Of a DNA stretch of 64,000 bases, positions 1-10,550 are shown piece after piece (positions within the stretch are counted from its first letter, which is position 1; each line of letters starts with the position of its first letter). The DNA lies in contig CAWCOL010000009.1 in NCBI GenBank assembly GCA_963797175.1, positions 1,426,001 through 1,490,000 of the forward strand, in the 5' to 3' direction. The notes beneath the pieces are model-generated. The model was not told the DNA's origin, did no database searches, and saw only the letters and a list, made by a program, of their open reading frames with translations. The translations under genes and the position numbers were made by a program. This stretch comes from DATLLN01 sp963797175. GTDB taxonomy: Bacteria > Actinomycetota > Thermoleophilia > Gaiellales > JAICJC01.

Positions 1-8
1 GATTGGCG

Positions 9-1025
9 ATGCAGCTGGGCATGGTCGGACTCGGCCGGATGGGCTCGAACCTCGTGCGGAGGCTGATGCGCGGCGGGCACGAGTGCGTGGTGTTCGACGT
101 CAATGCTGACGCCGTTCGCACGCTGGAATCGGAGGGCGCCACCGGCGCCACGTCACTCGACGACTTCGTCGCCCAGCTGACGCCGCCGCGGGCGGCGTGG
201 GTGATGGTGCCGGCCGGGCACATCACGGAGTCGTCCGTGCAGGACCTGGCGGGGCGCATGGAGACCGGGGACACGATCATCGACGGCGGCAACTCGTCGT
301 ACCGCGACGACCTTCGCCGCGCCGCCGACCTGCGCGGCCGCGGCATCCACTACGTGGACGTCGGCACCTCCGGCGGCGTGTTCGGGCTGGAACGCGGCTT
401 CTGCCTGATGATCGGCGCCGAGGACGAGGTGTTCGCGCGGCTGGAGCCGCTGTTCGCGACCATCGCGCCCGGGATCGAGGCCGCGGAGCGGACGCCCGGG
501 CGCACGGGTGAGCCGGTCCAGGCCGAGCTCGGTTACCTGCACTGCGGAGGCAACGGCGCCGGTCACTTCGTCAAGATGGTGCACAACGGCATCGAGTACG
601 GCCTGATGGCCGCCTACGCCGAAGGTCTCAACATCCTCAAGCACGCCAACGCGGGCAACGTCCAGCGTGACGCGGATGCCGAGACCGCGCCGCTCGACAA
701 TCCCGACTTCTACCGGTACGACATCGACGTCGGTGCCGTGGCCGAGGTGTGGCGGCGCGGCAGCGTCGTCGCGTCGTGGCTGCTCGACCTGACCGCGATC
801 GCACTGCACGAGTCGCCCGAGCTGGAGGAGTTCGGGGGACGGGTGTCCGACTCGGGCGAGGGGCGCTGGACGGCGCTGGCGGCGATCGACGAGGGCGTCC
901 CTGCGCCCGTGCTGCTGACGGCGCTGACCTCGCGGTTCCAGTCGCAGGGCAGCGCGGCCTTCGGCGACAAGATGCTCTCGGCGATGCGCAAGCAGTTCGG
1001 CGGCCACGCCGAGAAGCCGATCTAG
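9..1025 (+). CDS. gnd: 6-phosphogluconate dehydrogenase (decarboxylating), short type
   Basis: Oxidises and decarboxylates 6-phosphogluconate to ribulose 5-phosphate in the cytosolic oxidative pentose phosphate pathway. The N-terminus is a Rossmann nucleotide site (GLGRMGSNL). DGGNSSYRDD, the SGGVFGLERGFCLMIG segment and KMVHNGIEYG (substrate and catalytic Lys region) are family signatures. At about 339 residues it matches the short 6PGDH form rather than the roughly 470-residue form; a stretch around residues 215-240 looks like a small insertion. The start is ATG at 9, with TTG at 3 an in-frame alternative so close to the window edge that upstream signals are not visible. It lies 7 bases before pgl, so the two are very likely one operon. 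Confidence 0.93.
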   Translation: MQLGMVGLGRMGSNLVRRLMRGGHECVVFDVNADAVRTLESEGATGATSLDDFVAQLTPPRAAWVMVPAGHITESSVQDLAGRMETGDTIIDGGNSSYRDDLRRAADLRGRGIHYVDVGTSGGVFGLERGFCLMIGAEDEVFARLEPLFATIAPGIEAAERTPGRTGEPVQAELGYLHCGGNGAGHFVKMVHNGIEYGLMAAYAEGLNILKHANAGNVQRDADAETAPLDNPDFYRYDIDVGAVAEVWRRGSVVASWLLDLTAIALHESPELEEFGGRVSDSGEGRWTALAAIDEGVPAPVLLTALTSRFQSQGSAAFGDKMLSAMRKQFGGHAEKPI

Positions 1026-1032
1026 GCCGGCG

Positions 1033-1692
1033 GTGTTGGAGCTCGAGCTCTTCGACGACGCCGATGCGGTCGCCCGGCGCGGCGCGGAGCTGATCGCCGA
1101 GCGCGCGGCCGCGGCGACGGTGAAGGACGGCCGGTTCAACCTGGCGGTCAGCGGCGGGCGGACGCCGTGGGCGATGTTCGCCCACCTGGCGGGGATGGAC
1201 GTGTTCTGGGATCGGGTCAGCATGTTCCAGGTCGACGAGCGGATCGCGCCGAGGGGCGACGCCGGGCGGAACCTCACCCACCTGGTCGAGGCGCTGCCCG
1301 GCGCCGCCCGCCGTGCGCTGCGGCCGATGCCGGTCGAGGATGACGATCCCGAGGCCGCCGCGGCCGCCTACGCCGCCGAGCTGCAGCCGCTCGACCTGGT
1401 GCACCTCGGGCTGGGCGACGACGGGCACACGGCGTCGCTCGTCCCCGGCGACACGGTGCTGGAGGTGCGCGACCGGGACGTCGCGCTCACCGGAGGCGAG
1501 TACCAGGGCACCCGTCGGATGACGCTCACCTATCCCGCGATCGACCGCGCGGCGGAGGTGCTGTGGGTCGTGACCGGCGCCGAGAAGCGTGAGCCGCTGG
1601 CCCGGCTGCGCGCGGGTGACACGTCGATCCCGGCCGGGCGGGTGCGCGCGGCGCGGATGCTCGTGCTCGCCGACCGCGCCGCGGCGGGCTGA
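1033..1692 (+). CDS. pgl: 6-phosphogluconolactonase
   Basis: Hydrolyses 6-phosphogluconolactone to 6-phosphogluconate, the step before the enzyme encoded just upstream. The 219-residue protein has the glucosamine-6-phosphate isomerase/6PGL fold signatures: LAVSGGRTPWAMF near the N-terminus, FQVDERIAPRGDAGRN, and LGLGDDGHTASLVPG with the catalytic His. The start is GTG at 1033 followed directly by TTG; the GTG gives the usual family N-terminus (xELELFDDADAVARRGAELI). The stop lies 4 bases from the end of the facing hydrolase gene, so the intergenic space is nearly nil. Confidence 0.93.
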   Translation: MLELELFDDADAVARRGAELIAERAAAATVKDGRFNLAVSGGRTPWAMFAHLAGMDVFWDRVSMFQVDERIAPRGDAGRNLTHLVEALPGAARRALRPMPVEDDDPEAAAAAYAAELQPLDLVHLGLGDDGHTASLVPGDTVLEVRDRDVALTGGEYQGTRRMTLTYPAIDRAAEVLWVVTGAEKREPLARLRAGDTSIPAGRVRAARMLVLADRAAAG

Positions 1693-1696
1693 GTCG

Positions 1697-2440
1697 CTAG
1701 ATCTCGGTCGACTCGCCGGGCGCCAGCACGCGCACCTCGACGCCGGGCGCGAGCTCGGCAGCCTGGGCGACGAAGGCCGTCGCCGGCTGATCGCTGTGCC
1801 CGGCCGCCCCGGCACGGGACGTCATCGGCGCCAGCGTGCCCCAGTGGATCGGGATCGCGACGCCCGGCCGCAGCCGTACCAGCGCCTCGGCGGCGGTGGC
1901 CGGTGTGAGGTGGCCGGGCGGGAGCTTCGGCCCCCAGCCGGCGATCGGCAGCAGGGCGACGTCCAGCCCGCCGCGGCCGATCTCGTCCATGCTGTCGAAC
2001 AGGTCGGTGTCGCCCGCGAAATAGGCGGAGCGCTGGCCGGCGATGCGGTACCCGACGGCCGGCGCCGACGCTCCGAACGGCAGACGGTCGCCCTCGTGGT
2101 CGGCGTGCGTGGCGGTGATCGTGACCCCGCCGATCGTCACGTCCTCGCCCTCGGCCAGCTCGGTGATGCGGCGGAACCGCTTGCGCCGCAGCAGCGCGGC
2201 CGCGCCGCGCGGCACGACGAGCGGCACGTCCGTCCCCAGCCGCTGGATGGACGGTGGATCGAGGTGATCCATGTGCATGTGCGAGATCAGCACGGCGTCG
2301 ATGTCCTCGAGCGCCTCGGCGGGCACCGTGCCCTTGCGGCGCAGGTGGGCGACGCGGCCGCGCAGGATCGGGTCGGTCAGAAGCCGGACACCGTCCGTGG
2401 CGATCAGCACCGTGCTGTGGCCGACGTAGGTGACGCGCAT
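1697..2440 (-). CDS. metallo-beta-lactamase-fold hydrolase, UlaG-like
   Basis: Predicted metal-dependent hydrolase of the MBL superfamily, 247 residues. The sequence shows an N-terminal YVGHSTVLI strand, the metal motif SHMHMDHLD (HxHxDH), a following Asp/His at THADHEGD, FAGDTD (metal-bridging Asp) and the late His in IPIHWGT. This set resembles UlaG/YtnP-like L-ascorbate-6-phosphate lactonase relatives, but substrate cannot be told from sequence and there are no ascorbate genes nearby. The start is ATG at 2440, chosen because the conserved fold begins at once and a TACGCT box lies 7 bases upstream. Further upstream extension in the same frame lacks homology-like content. Confidence 0.85.
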   Translation of the reverse strand: MRVTYVGHSTVLIATDGVRLLTDPILRGRVAHLRRKGTVPAEALEDIDAVLISHMHMDHLDPPSIQRLGTDVPLVVPRGAAALLRRKRFRRITELAEGEDVTIGGVTITATHADHEGDRLPFGASAPAVGYRIAGQRSAYFAGDTDLFDSMDEIGRGGLDVALLPIAGWGPKLPPGHLTPATAAEALVRLRPGVAIPIHWGTLAPMTSRAGAAGHSDQPATAFVAQAAELAPGVEVRVLAPGESTEI

Positions 2441-2447
2441 CGGCCAC

Positions 2448-2453
2448 AGCGTA
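2448..2453 (-). promoter_or_regulatory. -10 box (TACGCT) of leaderless hydrolase gene
   Basis: TACGCT on the minus strand ends 7 bases before the ATG at 2440, so transcription would begin at or next to the start codon. No -35 element is evident. Confidence 0.5.
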
Positions 2454-2477
2454 GAGCCCCGCCGGGCTGCGCGGTAC

Positions 2478-3410
2478 CTAGGCGGAGGCGGGCTCGTCCG
2501 GCCGCGCGGTGCGGGCCTCCACCCGGCGCCGGATGGCCCGGCCGGCCAGCAGCGCCAGCGCTGCGAGCAGTGCGATCGGCAGCACCAGGCCGGCACCGGC
2601 GATCACGGTCGTGATGACGTCCAGCGCGTGGCTCGCCGCGTCGCGGAACGACTGGCCGATGGCCGTCGGCTTGCCGGGCGCGACGACGACGCCCGCCTGG
2701 GCCAGCGAGAGCGTGATCGTCGCCATCGCCGACTGGTCGCTCAGGTAGCGGATGCGGCCCTCGAGCTCCTCGACGGCGCCCTGCACCTGTGAGAGCTCGC
2801 TCTCGACGCGAATGGTGTCGGCGACGCTGGTCGCACGGTTCATCAGCCGCAGCAGCACCCGCTCCTGCGCCCGCAGGTTGCCCGCCCGCGCGTTCAGGTC
2901 GATGAACTGGGCCGTCACGTCCTGTCCCTGGATCGAGCGCGAGGTGACCGAGCCCCCCGCGAGGTGGGTCAGCTGGCCGAGCACCGCCGTGAACCGCGCG
3001 GCCGGCACGCGGATCACGATCTCGCCGTCGCGCGTCGAGGTGCCGCTGACGCTGCTGGACACGACGTAGCCGCCGGCCGCCGCCGCGATCTGGTCGGCGG
3101 ACTGCACGGCCGAGCTGAACGCGTCGTGGCGGAGACGCAGCGAAAGCGAGCCGGTCTTGATCACCATCGGCCCGGCCGCCGGCAGGACCGCCGCCGACGA
3201 GTCGCCGGACGGCTCCGGCGACGCGGCCGCGAGGTCGCCGTCCGCAGCCGGCACCTTGAGGCTGGCGCTCCCGCTCGTGCTCGTCTTCATCGCGACACCG
3301 CCTCCGCCCGACCCTTCGGATCCGCTGCTGTTGCCACCGCAGCCGGCGATGGCCGCGGCGGCGATCAACGCCAGCCCCAGCCCCAGTGCCCACCTCATCC
3401 GACCCTGCAT
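2478..3410 (-). CDS. DUF4349 domain lipoprotein
   Basis: Membrane-anchored protein of unknown function, 310 residues from this start. It begins with a lipoprotein signal (hydrophobic stretch ending in IAGCGG, lipobox Cys near residue 20), a low-complexity Gly/Ser/Ala linker, the DUF4349 domain (about 90-270: KTGSLSLRLR, GGYVVSSSVSGTS, VPAARFTAVLGQL, DLNARAGNLRAQERVL, VESELSQVQG) including a short coiled coil, and a C-terminal membrane helix (LVLPIALLAALALLA) followed by basic residues. Start choice rests on GGAGGA 4 bases before ATG 3410; an ATG at 3431 is in frame but lacks a site. The divergent protease gene begins 98 bases away. Confidence 0.8.
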   Translation of the reverse strand: MQGRMRWALGLGLALIAAAAIAGCGGNSSGSEGSGGGGVAMKTSTSGSASLKVPAADGDLAAASPEPSGDSSAAVLPAAGPMVIKTGSLSLRLRHDAFSSAVQSADQIAAAAGGYVVSSSVSGTSTRDGEIVIRVPAARFTAVLGQLTHLAGGSVTSRSIQGQDVTAQFIDLNARAGNLRAQERVLLRLMNRATSVADTIRVESELSQVQGAVEELEGRIRYLSDQSAMATITLSLAQAGVVVAPGKPTAIGQSFRDAASHALDVITTVIAGAGLVLPIALLAALALLAGRAIRRRVEARTARPDEPASA

Positions 3411-3496
3411 CGCTCCTCCGATTCTCGTCATGCAGGCTTCGACCGTGGGCGGCGCCCGCCGGTTCCCGAGGTGTTTCGAAGAGGGGAGTCCGCGCG

Positions 3497-3502
3497 TAGA
3501 CT
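3497..3502 (+). promoter_or_regulatory. -10 box (TAGACT) of FtsH-like gene
   Basis: TAGACT ends exactly 6 bases before the ATG at 3509, the same geometry as other operon heads here. Leaderless transcription of the three-gene operon 3509-7042 is inferred. Confidence 0.55.
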
Positions 3503-3508
3503 TCGACG

Positions 3509-5877
<2,369 letters not shown>

Positions 5878-5881
<4 letters not shown>

Positions 5882-6698
5882 GCGGCGGCCCCACCTACCA
5901 GCGGCGGTTCACGCTGATCTACTTCGCGCTGGCGGCGATCGCCGGCGCCGCGGTCGCGGTGCTGCTCGTGCTCGGGTTCGGCGACGAGGGGTCGTCATCG
6001 TCGGACGCCGCACCGGTGATCGCGTCCGGCTGGTCGTCGTGGCGGCCGGTCGGGAACGACCTCGGCGCGGTGCACCAGATCGCGACGTACGTGTCGGGCC
6101 ACTACAAGCTGCCGGACGGCAGCCAGCTCGCGCTGGTCACCGGCGATCTGCCCGGCGTCGCCGAGCGGATCGACCAGAACGGGACGCCGACCGTCGGCCG
6201 CGCGCCCATCTACTCCTTCGCGGTGCCCGTGGACACCAAGGGCGCCTACGCCATCGAGCAGCCGGTCGCGGTCGAGTACCAGCTGTGCGGCGCGGGCACG
6301 AACTGCGCGATCCCGGGCAAGCCGTCCGAGAAGCGGGGGGCGCTGCTCCAGCGCGAGGCGCTGGAGCTGGCCCTCTACTCGTTCCAGTACCTGCCCATCG
6401 ACGCGGTCGTCGTGCTCTACCCGCCCGCCCGGGAAAGGCCGCGAAGTACGCCCTCTACTTCCACAAGGCCGACTTCACGCGGGAGCTGAGCGCGCCGCTC
6501 TCCTCGACGCTCAACCCGTCGACGACGGTCAAGCCGGGTGCGATCCCCAAGGCCGAGACGACGATCCTGCAGTCGCTGGTCGCGCCGCAGGTGTACGCCT
6601 ACCGGTACATCCTCCAGCCCGACGGCACGTCGCAGATGGTGCTGTCCGACCCGAACACGTCGCCGCCGGCGCTGGCGCCGTCCTCCGCCGGAGGGTGA
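5878..6698 (+). CDS. membrane-anchored protein of unknown function, interrupted by a frameshift
   Basis: Starts with GTG in a GTGA overlap with the protease stop (GTG at 5866 is an alternative). An N-terminal transmembrane helix (about residues 10-35) is followed by a Ser/Asp linker and an extracytoplasmic domain with a Cys pair (QLCGAGTNCAIPG). The frame breaks at about 6424-6433, in a CCCGCCCGGGAAA stretch. Adding one base continues the protein as PGKAAKYALYFHKADFT and on to the stop at 6698, giving 273 residues, so one missing base (error or true mutation) is the simplest reading. No domain recognised. Its place between two protease-like genes suggests a role in the same process. Confidence 0.65.
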
Positions 6699-7042
6699 GC
6701 CGCGGCGCGGAGCGCGCGGCCGCGCTGGCCCGCGCCAAGGCGCGGCTGGACACGCTGACGCTCTACCCGCGGCCGGTGCGGCTGCGCGCCGTGCGCATCG
6801 TCGTGGCGCCGTGGGCGTTCCGCTGGGTGCCGCCGCTGCGCCGCTTCGACGGGTACGCGACGCACTGGGTGATCCTGCTTCGCAGCGACCGCCGCGACGA
6901 CGACCTGCTGACGCACGAGCTCTGCCACGTGTGGCAGATGCAGCACCACCCGATCAGGATGCCGCTCTCATACCTCGTGCAGGGGTACGCGCGAAACCGG
7001 TACGAAGCGGAAGCGCGCCGTGCCGTCGAGCTGACGCGATGA
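6695..7042 (+). CDS. small HExxH putative metallopeptidase-like protein
   Basis: A 115-residue soluble protein starting with GTG in a GTGA overlap with the previous stop. Residues 74-78 read HELCH, followed by VWQMQHHP; such HExxH-W/Q contexts occur in small zincin-like domains. An Arg-rich N-terminal third precedes it. The third metal ligand is not obvious, so catalysis is unproven. It is last in the operon with the FtsH-like protease. Its 3' end overlaps by 89 bases the facing methylase gene; both frames look real up to the overlap. Confidence 0.6.
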   Translation: MSRGAERAAALARAKARLDTLTLYPRPVRLRAVRIVVAPWAFRWVPPLRRFDGYATHWVILLRSDRRDDDLLTHELCHVWQMQHHPIRMPLSYLVQGYARNRYEAEARRAVELTR

Positions 7043-8063
7043 CGCCGTCCACCGCTGCCCTGCTGGGGCCGCACACGAACAGGGCCTCGCGGTTGCGCAG
7101 GTGCGACACCTCGCCCACGCGCTTGCCGGCCGGGCTGTGGATGCCGATCTGCGCGCCCACGTAGCGCTTCGCGTCCACGGCGACGGCGCCGACGTGGCCG
7201 CGCTCGGCGAGCAGATCGCCGACGGCGTCCAGGCCGTGGAAGCTCTCGTTCGAGAACGACAGCAGGATCCACGGCGTCGGCAGCCGCTCGATCAGATCGC
7301 TGAGGGCGCCCCAGGCGAGGCGGCGGGAGTTGTACGGCGACTTCGTGTCGCGGCAGTCGGTGCGCTTCCGGGCAACGCCGTAGTGCGACGGCCGGTCGCC
7401 GCGCACGATCGTCTCCCACACGTGGTAGTTGGCGTAGTAGGAGTGCTGGTTGTAGGGCGGGTCGAGGTAGGCCAGGTCGATGCCGTCCAGCGCGGGCGCC
7501 AGCGCGTTCGCGTCGGCCCGGACGGCGGTGCCGCGAGGGCCGGCGACGGGTCGCGGCTCGCGCAGCTCGAGCGGCTGCAGGGCGCGGGGCGCCCACCGCT
7601 TGAGGTATGCCATCTGCACGCCGACCGTCGAGTCGACCCGGTCGGCCGCCTCCACCAGGCTGGTCATCAGCAGGCCGCGCTCCGTGCGGCTCAGCTCGAG
7701 GCGCCCGATCTCGTCGCGGATCGCGTCGATCCGGCGGCCGTTGTCCGGGTGGAAGAAGCGCGCCTGCTCGCAGAACGTCCGCGTCACGTAGCCGCGGCGG
7801 CCGGGGAGCGAGGCGAGGTGGTCGAGCAGCTCGGGCAGCCGGCCGCGGTCGACCTCGGCTTCGGACTCGACGTAGGCGATGCCGAACGCCTCCGAGTACG
7901 TGGCGCTGTCGTTGGAGATCACCTCGACGCCGCGGCGGCGCAGCGCCTGGCCGACCCGGGTGGTGCCCGCGAACAGGTCAACGGCCGAGCGCACCGGCAG
8001 CGCGGCGACGGCGTCCTCGATCATGGGCGCAAGCAGCCGCTTGGATCCGATGTACTTGATCAC
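6954..8063 (-). CDS. N6-adenine DNA methyltransferase, D12 class
   Basis: Transfers methyl from SAM to adenine N6 in DNA. The protein (369 residues) opens with IKYIGSKRLL, the FxGxG-type SAM loop appears as DLFAGTTRVGQAL, and the catalytic motif IV is DPPYN (in AYLDPPYNQHSYY). The intervening region with RTFCEQARFFHPDNG and SLVEAADRVDS is typical of the target-recognition part of Dam/D12 enzymes. The start is GTG at 8063, which gives the canonical N-terminus and sits 7 bases after a TAGCCT box. No restriction endonuclease is next to it, so it looks solitary; a housekeeping or phage-defence role is open. Its 3' end overlaps the small HExxH gene on the other strand. Confidence 0.85.
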   Translation of the reverse strand: MIKYIGSKRLLAPMIEDAVAALPVRSAVDLFAGTTRVGQALRRRGVEVISNDSATYSEAFGIAYVESEAEVDRGRLPELLDHLASLPGRRGYVTRTFCEQARFFHPDNGRRIDAIRDEIGRLELSRTERGLLMTSLVEAADRVDSTVGVQMAYLKRWAPRALQPLELREPRPVAGPRGTAVRADANALAPALDGIDLAYLDPPYNQHSYYANYHVWETIVRGDRPSHYGVARKRTDCRDTKSPYNSRRLAWGALSDLIERLPTPWILLSFSNESFHGLDAVGDLLAERGHVGAVAVDAKRYVGAQIGIHSPAGKRVGEVSHLRNREALFVCGPSRAAVDGVIASARRHGALPLRTGFARTPARGMRAAS

Positions 8064-8070
8064 GCACCGG

Positions 8071-8076
8071 AGGCTA
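8071..8076 (-). promoter_or_regulatory. -10 box (TAGCCT) of methylase gene
   Basis: TAGCCT on the minus strand ends 7 bases before the GTG start at 8063, matching the leaderless geometry seen elsewhere in the window. Confidence 0.5.
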
Positions 8077-8178
8077 GGTGGCGCCCCGGACGACCGGTCA
8101 CATTGCGGACCGTGTAACCAATCCGGGCGCGGAGCGTGGTGATGGGGGACGGAACGCTCTTCGACGAAAGGAACCACC

Positions 8179-8538
8179 ATGCGACGCTCCATTCCCATCG
8201 CAACCGCCGCGGTCGCGGCGGCCCTGCTCGGCGGCGGCGGCGCGGCCATCGCCGCGTCCGGCCCGGGCTCGGACGGCGGCGCCGCCGTACAGGTGCGGCA
8301 CGCCGAGCCCGAGCGGCACGGGGCCCTCGAGCGCGCCCAGGGCGATCGCCGCCACGAGGCGGAGCCGGGCGACGACCGCGGCCGCCACGAGGCGGAGCCG
8401 GGGGACGATCGCGGTCACCGCGAGGCCGAGCCCGAGCGGCACGGCCGCGGCGAGCACGGCGATGACCACGGTGGTCATCAGCACGGCGGCCATGGTGACG
8501 GAGGCCACGGCAACGAGGGCGAGGGTGGCGGCAACTGA
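8179..8538 (+). CDS. exported His/Glu/Asp-rich low-complexity protein
   Basis: A 119-residue protein with a clear Sec-type signal peptide (MRRS, hydrophobic Ala/Gly core, cleavage near AIAAS). The mature part is almost wholly charged: two near-identical copies of RHEAEPGDDRG around residues 58-80, a variant, then HGDDHGGHQHGGHGDGGHG. Such His/acid-rich tails commonly bind divalent metals, but that is inference. GAAAGGAA precedes ATG 8179 by about 6 bases. The sigma factor gene starts 23 bases after its stop and its tail shares the same HGG/GDDHGG flavour, so the pair may be functionally linked. Confidence 0.7.
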   Translation: MRRSIPIATAAVAAALLGGGGAAIAASGPGSDGGAAVQVRHAEPERHGALERAQGDRRHEAEPGDDRGRHEAEPGDDRGHREAEPERHGRGEHGDDHGGHQHGGHGDGGHGNEGEGGGN

Positions 8539-8549
8539 CGGCCCGCACG

Positions 8550-8555
8550 CATACT
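8550..8555 (+). promoter_or_regulatory. possible -10 box (CATACT) of sigma-factor gene
   Basis: CATACT ends 6 bases before GTG 8562. It departs from TANNNT at the first base, so it is a weaker candidate. Co-transcription from upstream of 8179 is equally possible. Confidence 0.3.
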
Positions 8556-8561
8556 GCTCAG

Positions 8562-9737
8562 GTGACCGTGACAGCGACACCCGCACGGAATGCCGAGCTG
8601 GATCGGCTCTTCCGTGAGCTCCAGCCGGGACTGGTGCGGTATGCGGACGGGTTGCTCGGCAACCGCTCCGACGCCGAGGAGGTCGTGCAGGATGCCTTCC
8701 TGGCCGCGAGCCGAAGCCTCGCGGGCGGGGGTCTCGACGACCCCCGCCCGTGGCTCTACCGGGTCACGCGCAACGCCGCGGTCGATCGCATCCGGCGCCG
8801 GCGCCTGGCGCCCGTGCCGGGCGACATCGGGGACGACCATGTCTCCCCGGACACCTCGCCGGTGCACGCCGCCGAGCTCTCGGCCGACCTCGAGATGCTC
8901 CAGGTCGGCCTCGACCGGCTGTCCGAGCAGCAGCGCTCGGCCCTGGTGCTGCGCGAGCTCTCCGGGCTGTCGTATGCCGAGATCGCCGAGGTGCTGGACG
9001 TCAGCGAGTCGAACGTGAAAGTCATCATCTTCCGCGCACGCAAATCCCTCCAGGCCCTGGCCGACGCCGCGGCGATCCACTGCGACGACGCGCAGGTCGC
9101 CCTGTCGGCGCGCAAGGACGGCGAGGTCGGTCGCGGCGAGGCCGCGAGCGCACGGCTGCACGCGGCGACCTGCCGGCACTGCCGCGCGTTCGAGCGCGCC
9201 ATCTCCCGTCAGAGCGCCGGGCTGGCGGCGCTGTTCCCGGTGGCGGCCGTCGGGCTCAAGGCCGGCGGCGGGCTGGGTGGCCTGCTGGGCGCGAAGGCCG
9301 CGGCGGTCGCGATCGCGGCGGTCACGGTCGTGGGCGGCGGCGGTGCGGCGGTGTACGAGGCCGTCCACGCGACGCACGGCGCCCCGCCGCACCCGGCGGT
9401 GACGAGGTCGCACTCGCCGCAGAGCGGCGTGGCTGCCGCCCCCCGGCCGATCCCGGCCGAGGACGGCCGCCACGGCTCCGGCGAGATCGGCGACGACCAC
9501 GGCGGGCGCGGCTCCGAGCACAGCGGCCGCGCGGCGGAGGGCGAGACCGAGGGCGGCGGCCGCCACTCCGGCGGTAGCGCGGGCGCGACCGAGTCCGGCA
9601 GCGGACGCACGTCAGGCGGCTCCGGCTCGGACAGCACCTCGGGTGGCTCGGGCAAGACGACGTCGGGCGGGTCCTCCGGCGGCTCCGGCAAGACGACGTC
9701 GGGCGGCGGCTCCGGCGGCCACGGCGCGGACGGTTAG
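8562..9737 (+). CDS. ECF sigma factor fused to zinc-type anti-sigma segment, membrane helix and extracellular tail
   Basis: Residues about 15-80 are sigma region 2 (DAEEVVQDAFLAA, RPWLYRVTRNAAVDRIRR) and about 110-165 region 4 (LDRLSEQQRSALVLRELSGLSYAEIAEVL, ESNVKVIIFRARKSL). Normally the protein would stop here at about 170. Instead residues 174-210 carry a zinc anti-sigma-like motif, H200-x3-C204-x2-C207, then a hydrophobic helix at about 243-265 and a roughly 120-residue Gly/Ser/His-rich tail with repeated SGGSGKTTSGG units. This predicts a membrane-tethered sigma factor whose release would need proteolysis or conformational change. The frame is continuous with no stop or start codon of note between parts. 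It follows the His-rich exported protein gene by 23 bases. Confidence 0.85.
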   Translation: MTVTATPARNAELDRLFRELQPGLVRYADGLLGNRSDAEEVVQDAFLAASRSLAGGGLDDPRPWLYRVTRNAAVDRIRRRRLAPVPGDIGDDHVSPDTSPVHAAELSADLEMLQVGLDRLSEQQRSALVLRELSGLSYAEIAEVLDVSESNVKVIIFRARKSLQALADAAAIHCDDAQVALSARKDGEVGRGEAASARLHAATCRHCRAFERAISRQSAGLAALFPVAAVGLKAGGGLGGLLGAKAAAVAIAAVTVVGGGGAAVYEAVHATHGAPPHPAVTRSHSPQSGVAAAPRPIPAEDGRHGSGEIGDDHGGRGSEHSGRAAEGETEGGGRHSGGSAGATESGSGRTSGGSGSDSTSGGSGKTTSGGSSGGSGKTTSGGGSGGHGADG

Positions 9738-9753
9738 GGAACGCGGGCCGACG

Positions 9754-10536
9754 CTAGGGCGTCGGGGACGTGCCGCCGGACGTGCTCTGCGACTGCTGCG
9801 CCTTCACCAGCGGCGCGATCTGCTTCAGGTAGTTCTCGATCTGCGCCTTCTGCGGATCGTCCGGGCGCAGCTTGAGGTACTTCGTGAAGGCCTGCTGGGT
9901 GGTCGCGTAGTCCGAGCCGTTCGCGGCGTCATTGCCCATCGCGTACCAGTAGTCGGCGTTGGTGGGCTCGAGCACCGTCAGCTTCTTCCACAGCACCACC
10001 GACTGGGCGAGCGCCGACGCCACCCGTGACTGGTAGGTCTGCAGCTGGGTCTGCAGCGGTGACTGGAGCGAGGTGATCACGTCCGACTTGAGCCCGGTGA
10101 CGAACTTGGAGCTGGTCAGACCGCCCGCCTCGGCGCCCTGGAGCTGCGTCAGCTCGTTCTGGTAGACCGAGCCCTTCTGCGCCGCGTTCTGCGCCGACTG
10201 CTCGTAGAGCTGCGCGGCGGCGATCAGCGCGCCCCGGTCCTTCGGCCGCAGGGCGATGTACTGCTGGTAGGCGCCGAGCGCCGGGTCGGTCTGCCCGTCG
10301 CCCTGGTAGGCCTGCGCCAGCGCCAGCCACGACGCCGCATCCTTCGGGTTGTCCTTGACCTTGCCGCTGAGGTCGTTGATGTTCGAGGCCGTCCCGCTGC
10401 TCGAGTTGAGGAAGTCGAGCGGATTGATCCCGCCGGCGCCCGATCCGACCCCGAGGAACACGAAGCCGATCCCGAACATCAGTGCGAGCACGATGAACAC
10501 GGGCTTCTGGGTGCGTCGGATCTTTTCGAAGAGCAT
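9754..10536 (-). CDS. TPR-repeat membrane-anchored protein
   Basis: A 260-residue protein with an N-terminal transmembrane helix (about 13-33, KPVFIVLALMFGIGFVFLGVG), a Gly/Ser linker, and tetratricopeptide-like helices: ASWLALAQAYQGDGQTDPALGAYQQYIALRPKD at about 69-101, and a second pair near ADYWYAMGNDAANGSDYATTQQAFTKYLKLRPDD. The middle is Gln-rich and helical. Probably a protein-protein scaffold on the outer face of the membrane; no catalytic motif. It starts 14 bases after the amidohydrolase stop and is likely co-transcribed. Its stop faces the sigma-factor gene stop 16 bases away. Confidence 0.7.
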   Translation of the reverse strand: MLFEKIRRTQKPVFIVLALMFGIGFVFLGVGSGAGGINPLDFLNSSSGTASNINDLSGKVKDNPKDAASWLALAQAYQGDGQTDPALGAYQQYIALRPKDRGALIAAAQLYEQSAQNAAQKGSVYQNELTQLQGAEAGGLTSSKFVTGLKSDVITSLQSPLQTQLQTYQSRVASALAQSVVLWKKLTVLEPTNADYWYAMGNDAANGSDYATTQQAFTKYLKLRPDDPQKAQIENYLKQIAPLVKAQQSQSTSGGTSPTP

Positions 10537-10550
10537 CGGTCAGGTTCTCG

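Noticed and set aside
9600..9735. Tandem repeats that could look like a CRISPR or minisatellite
   Set aside because: They are in frame and encode the Gly/Ser/Thr/Lys tail of the sigma-factor fusion; no spacers and no cas genes.
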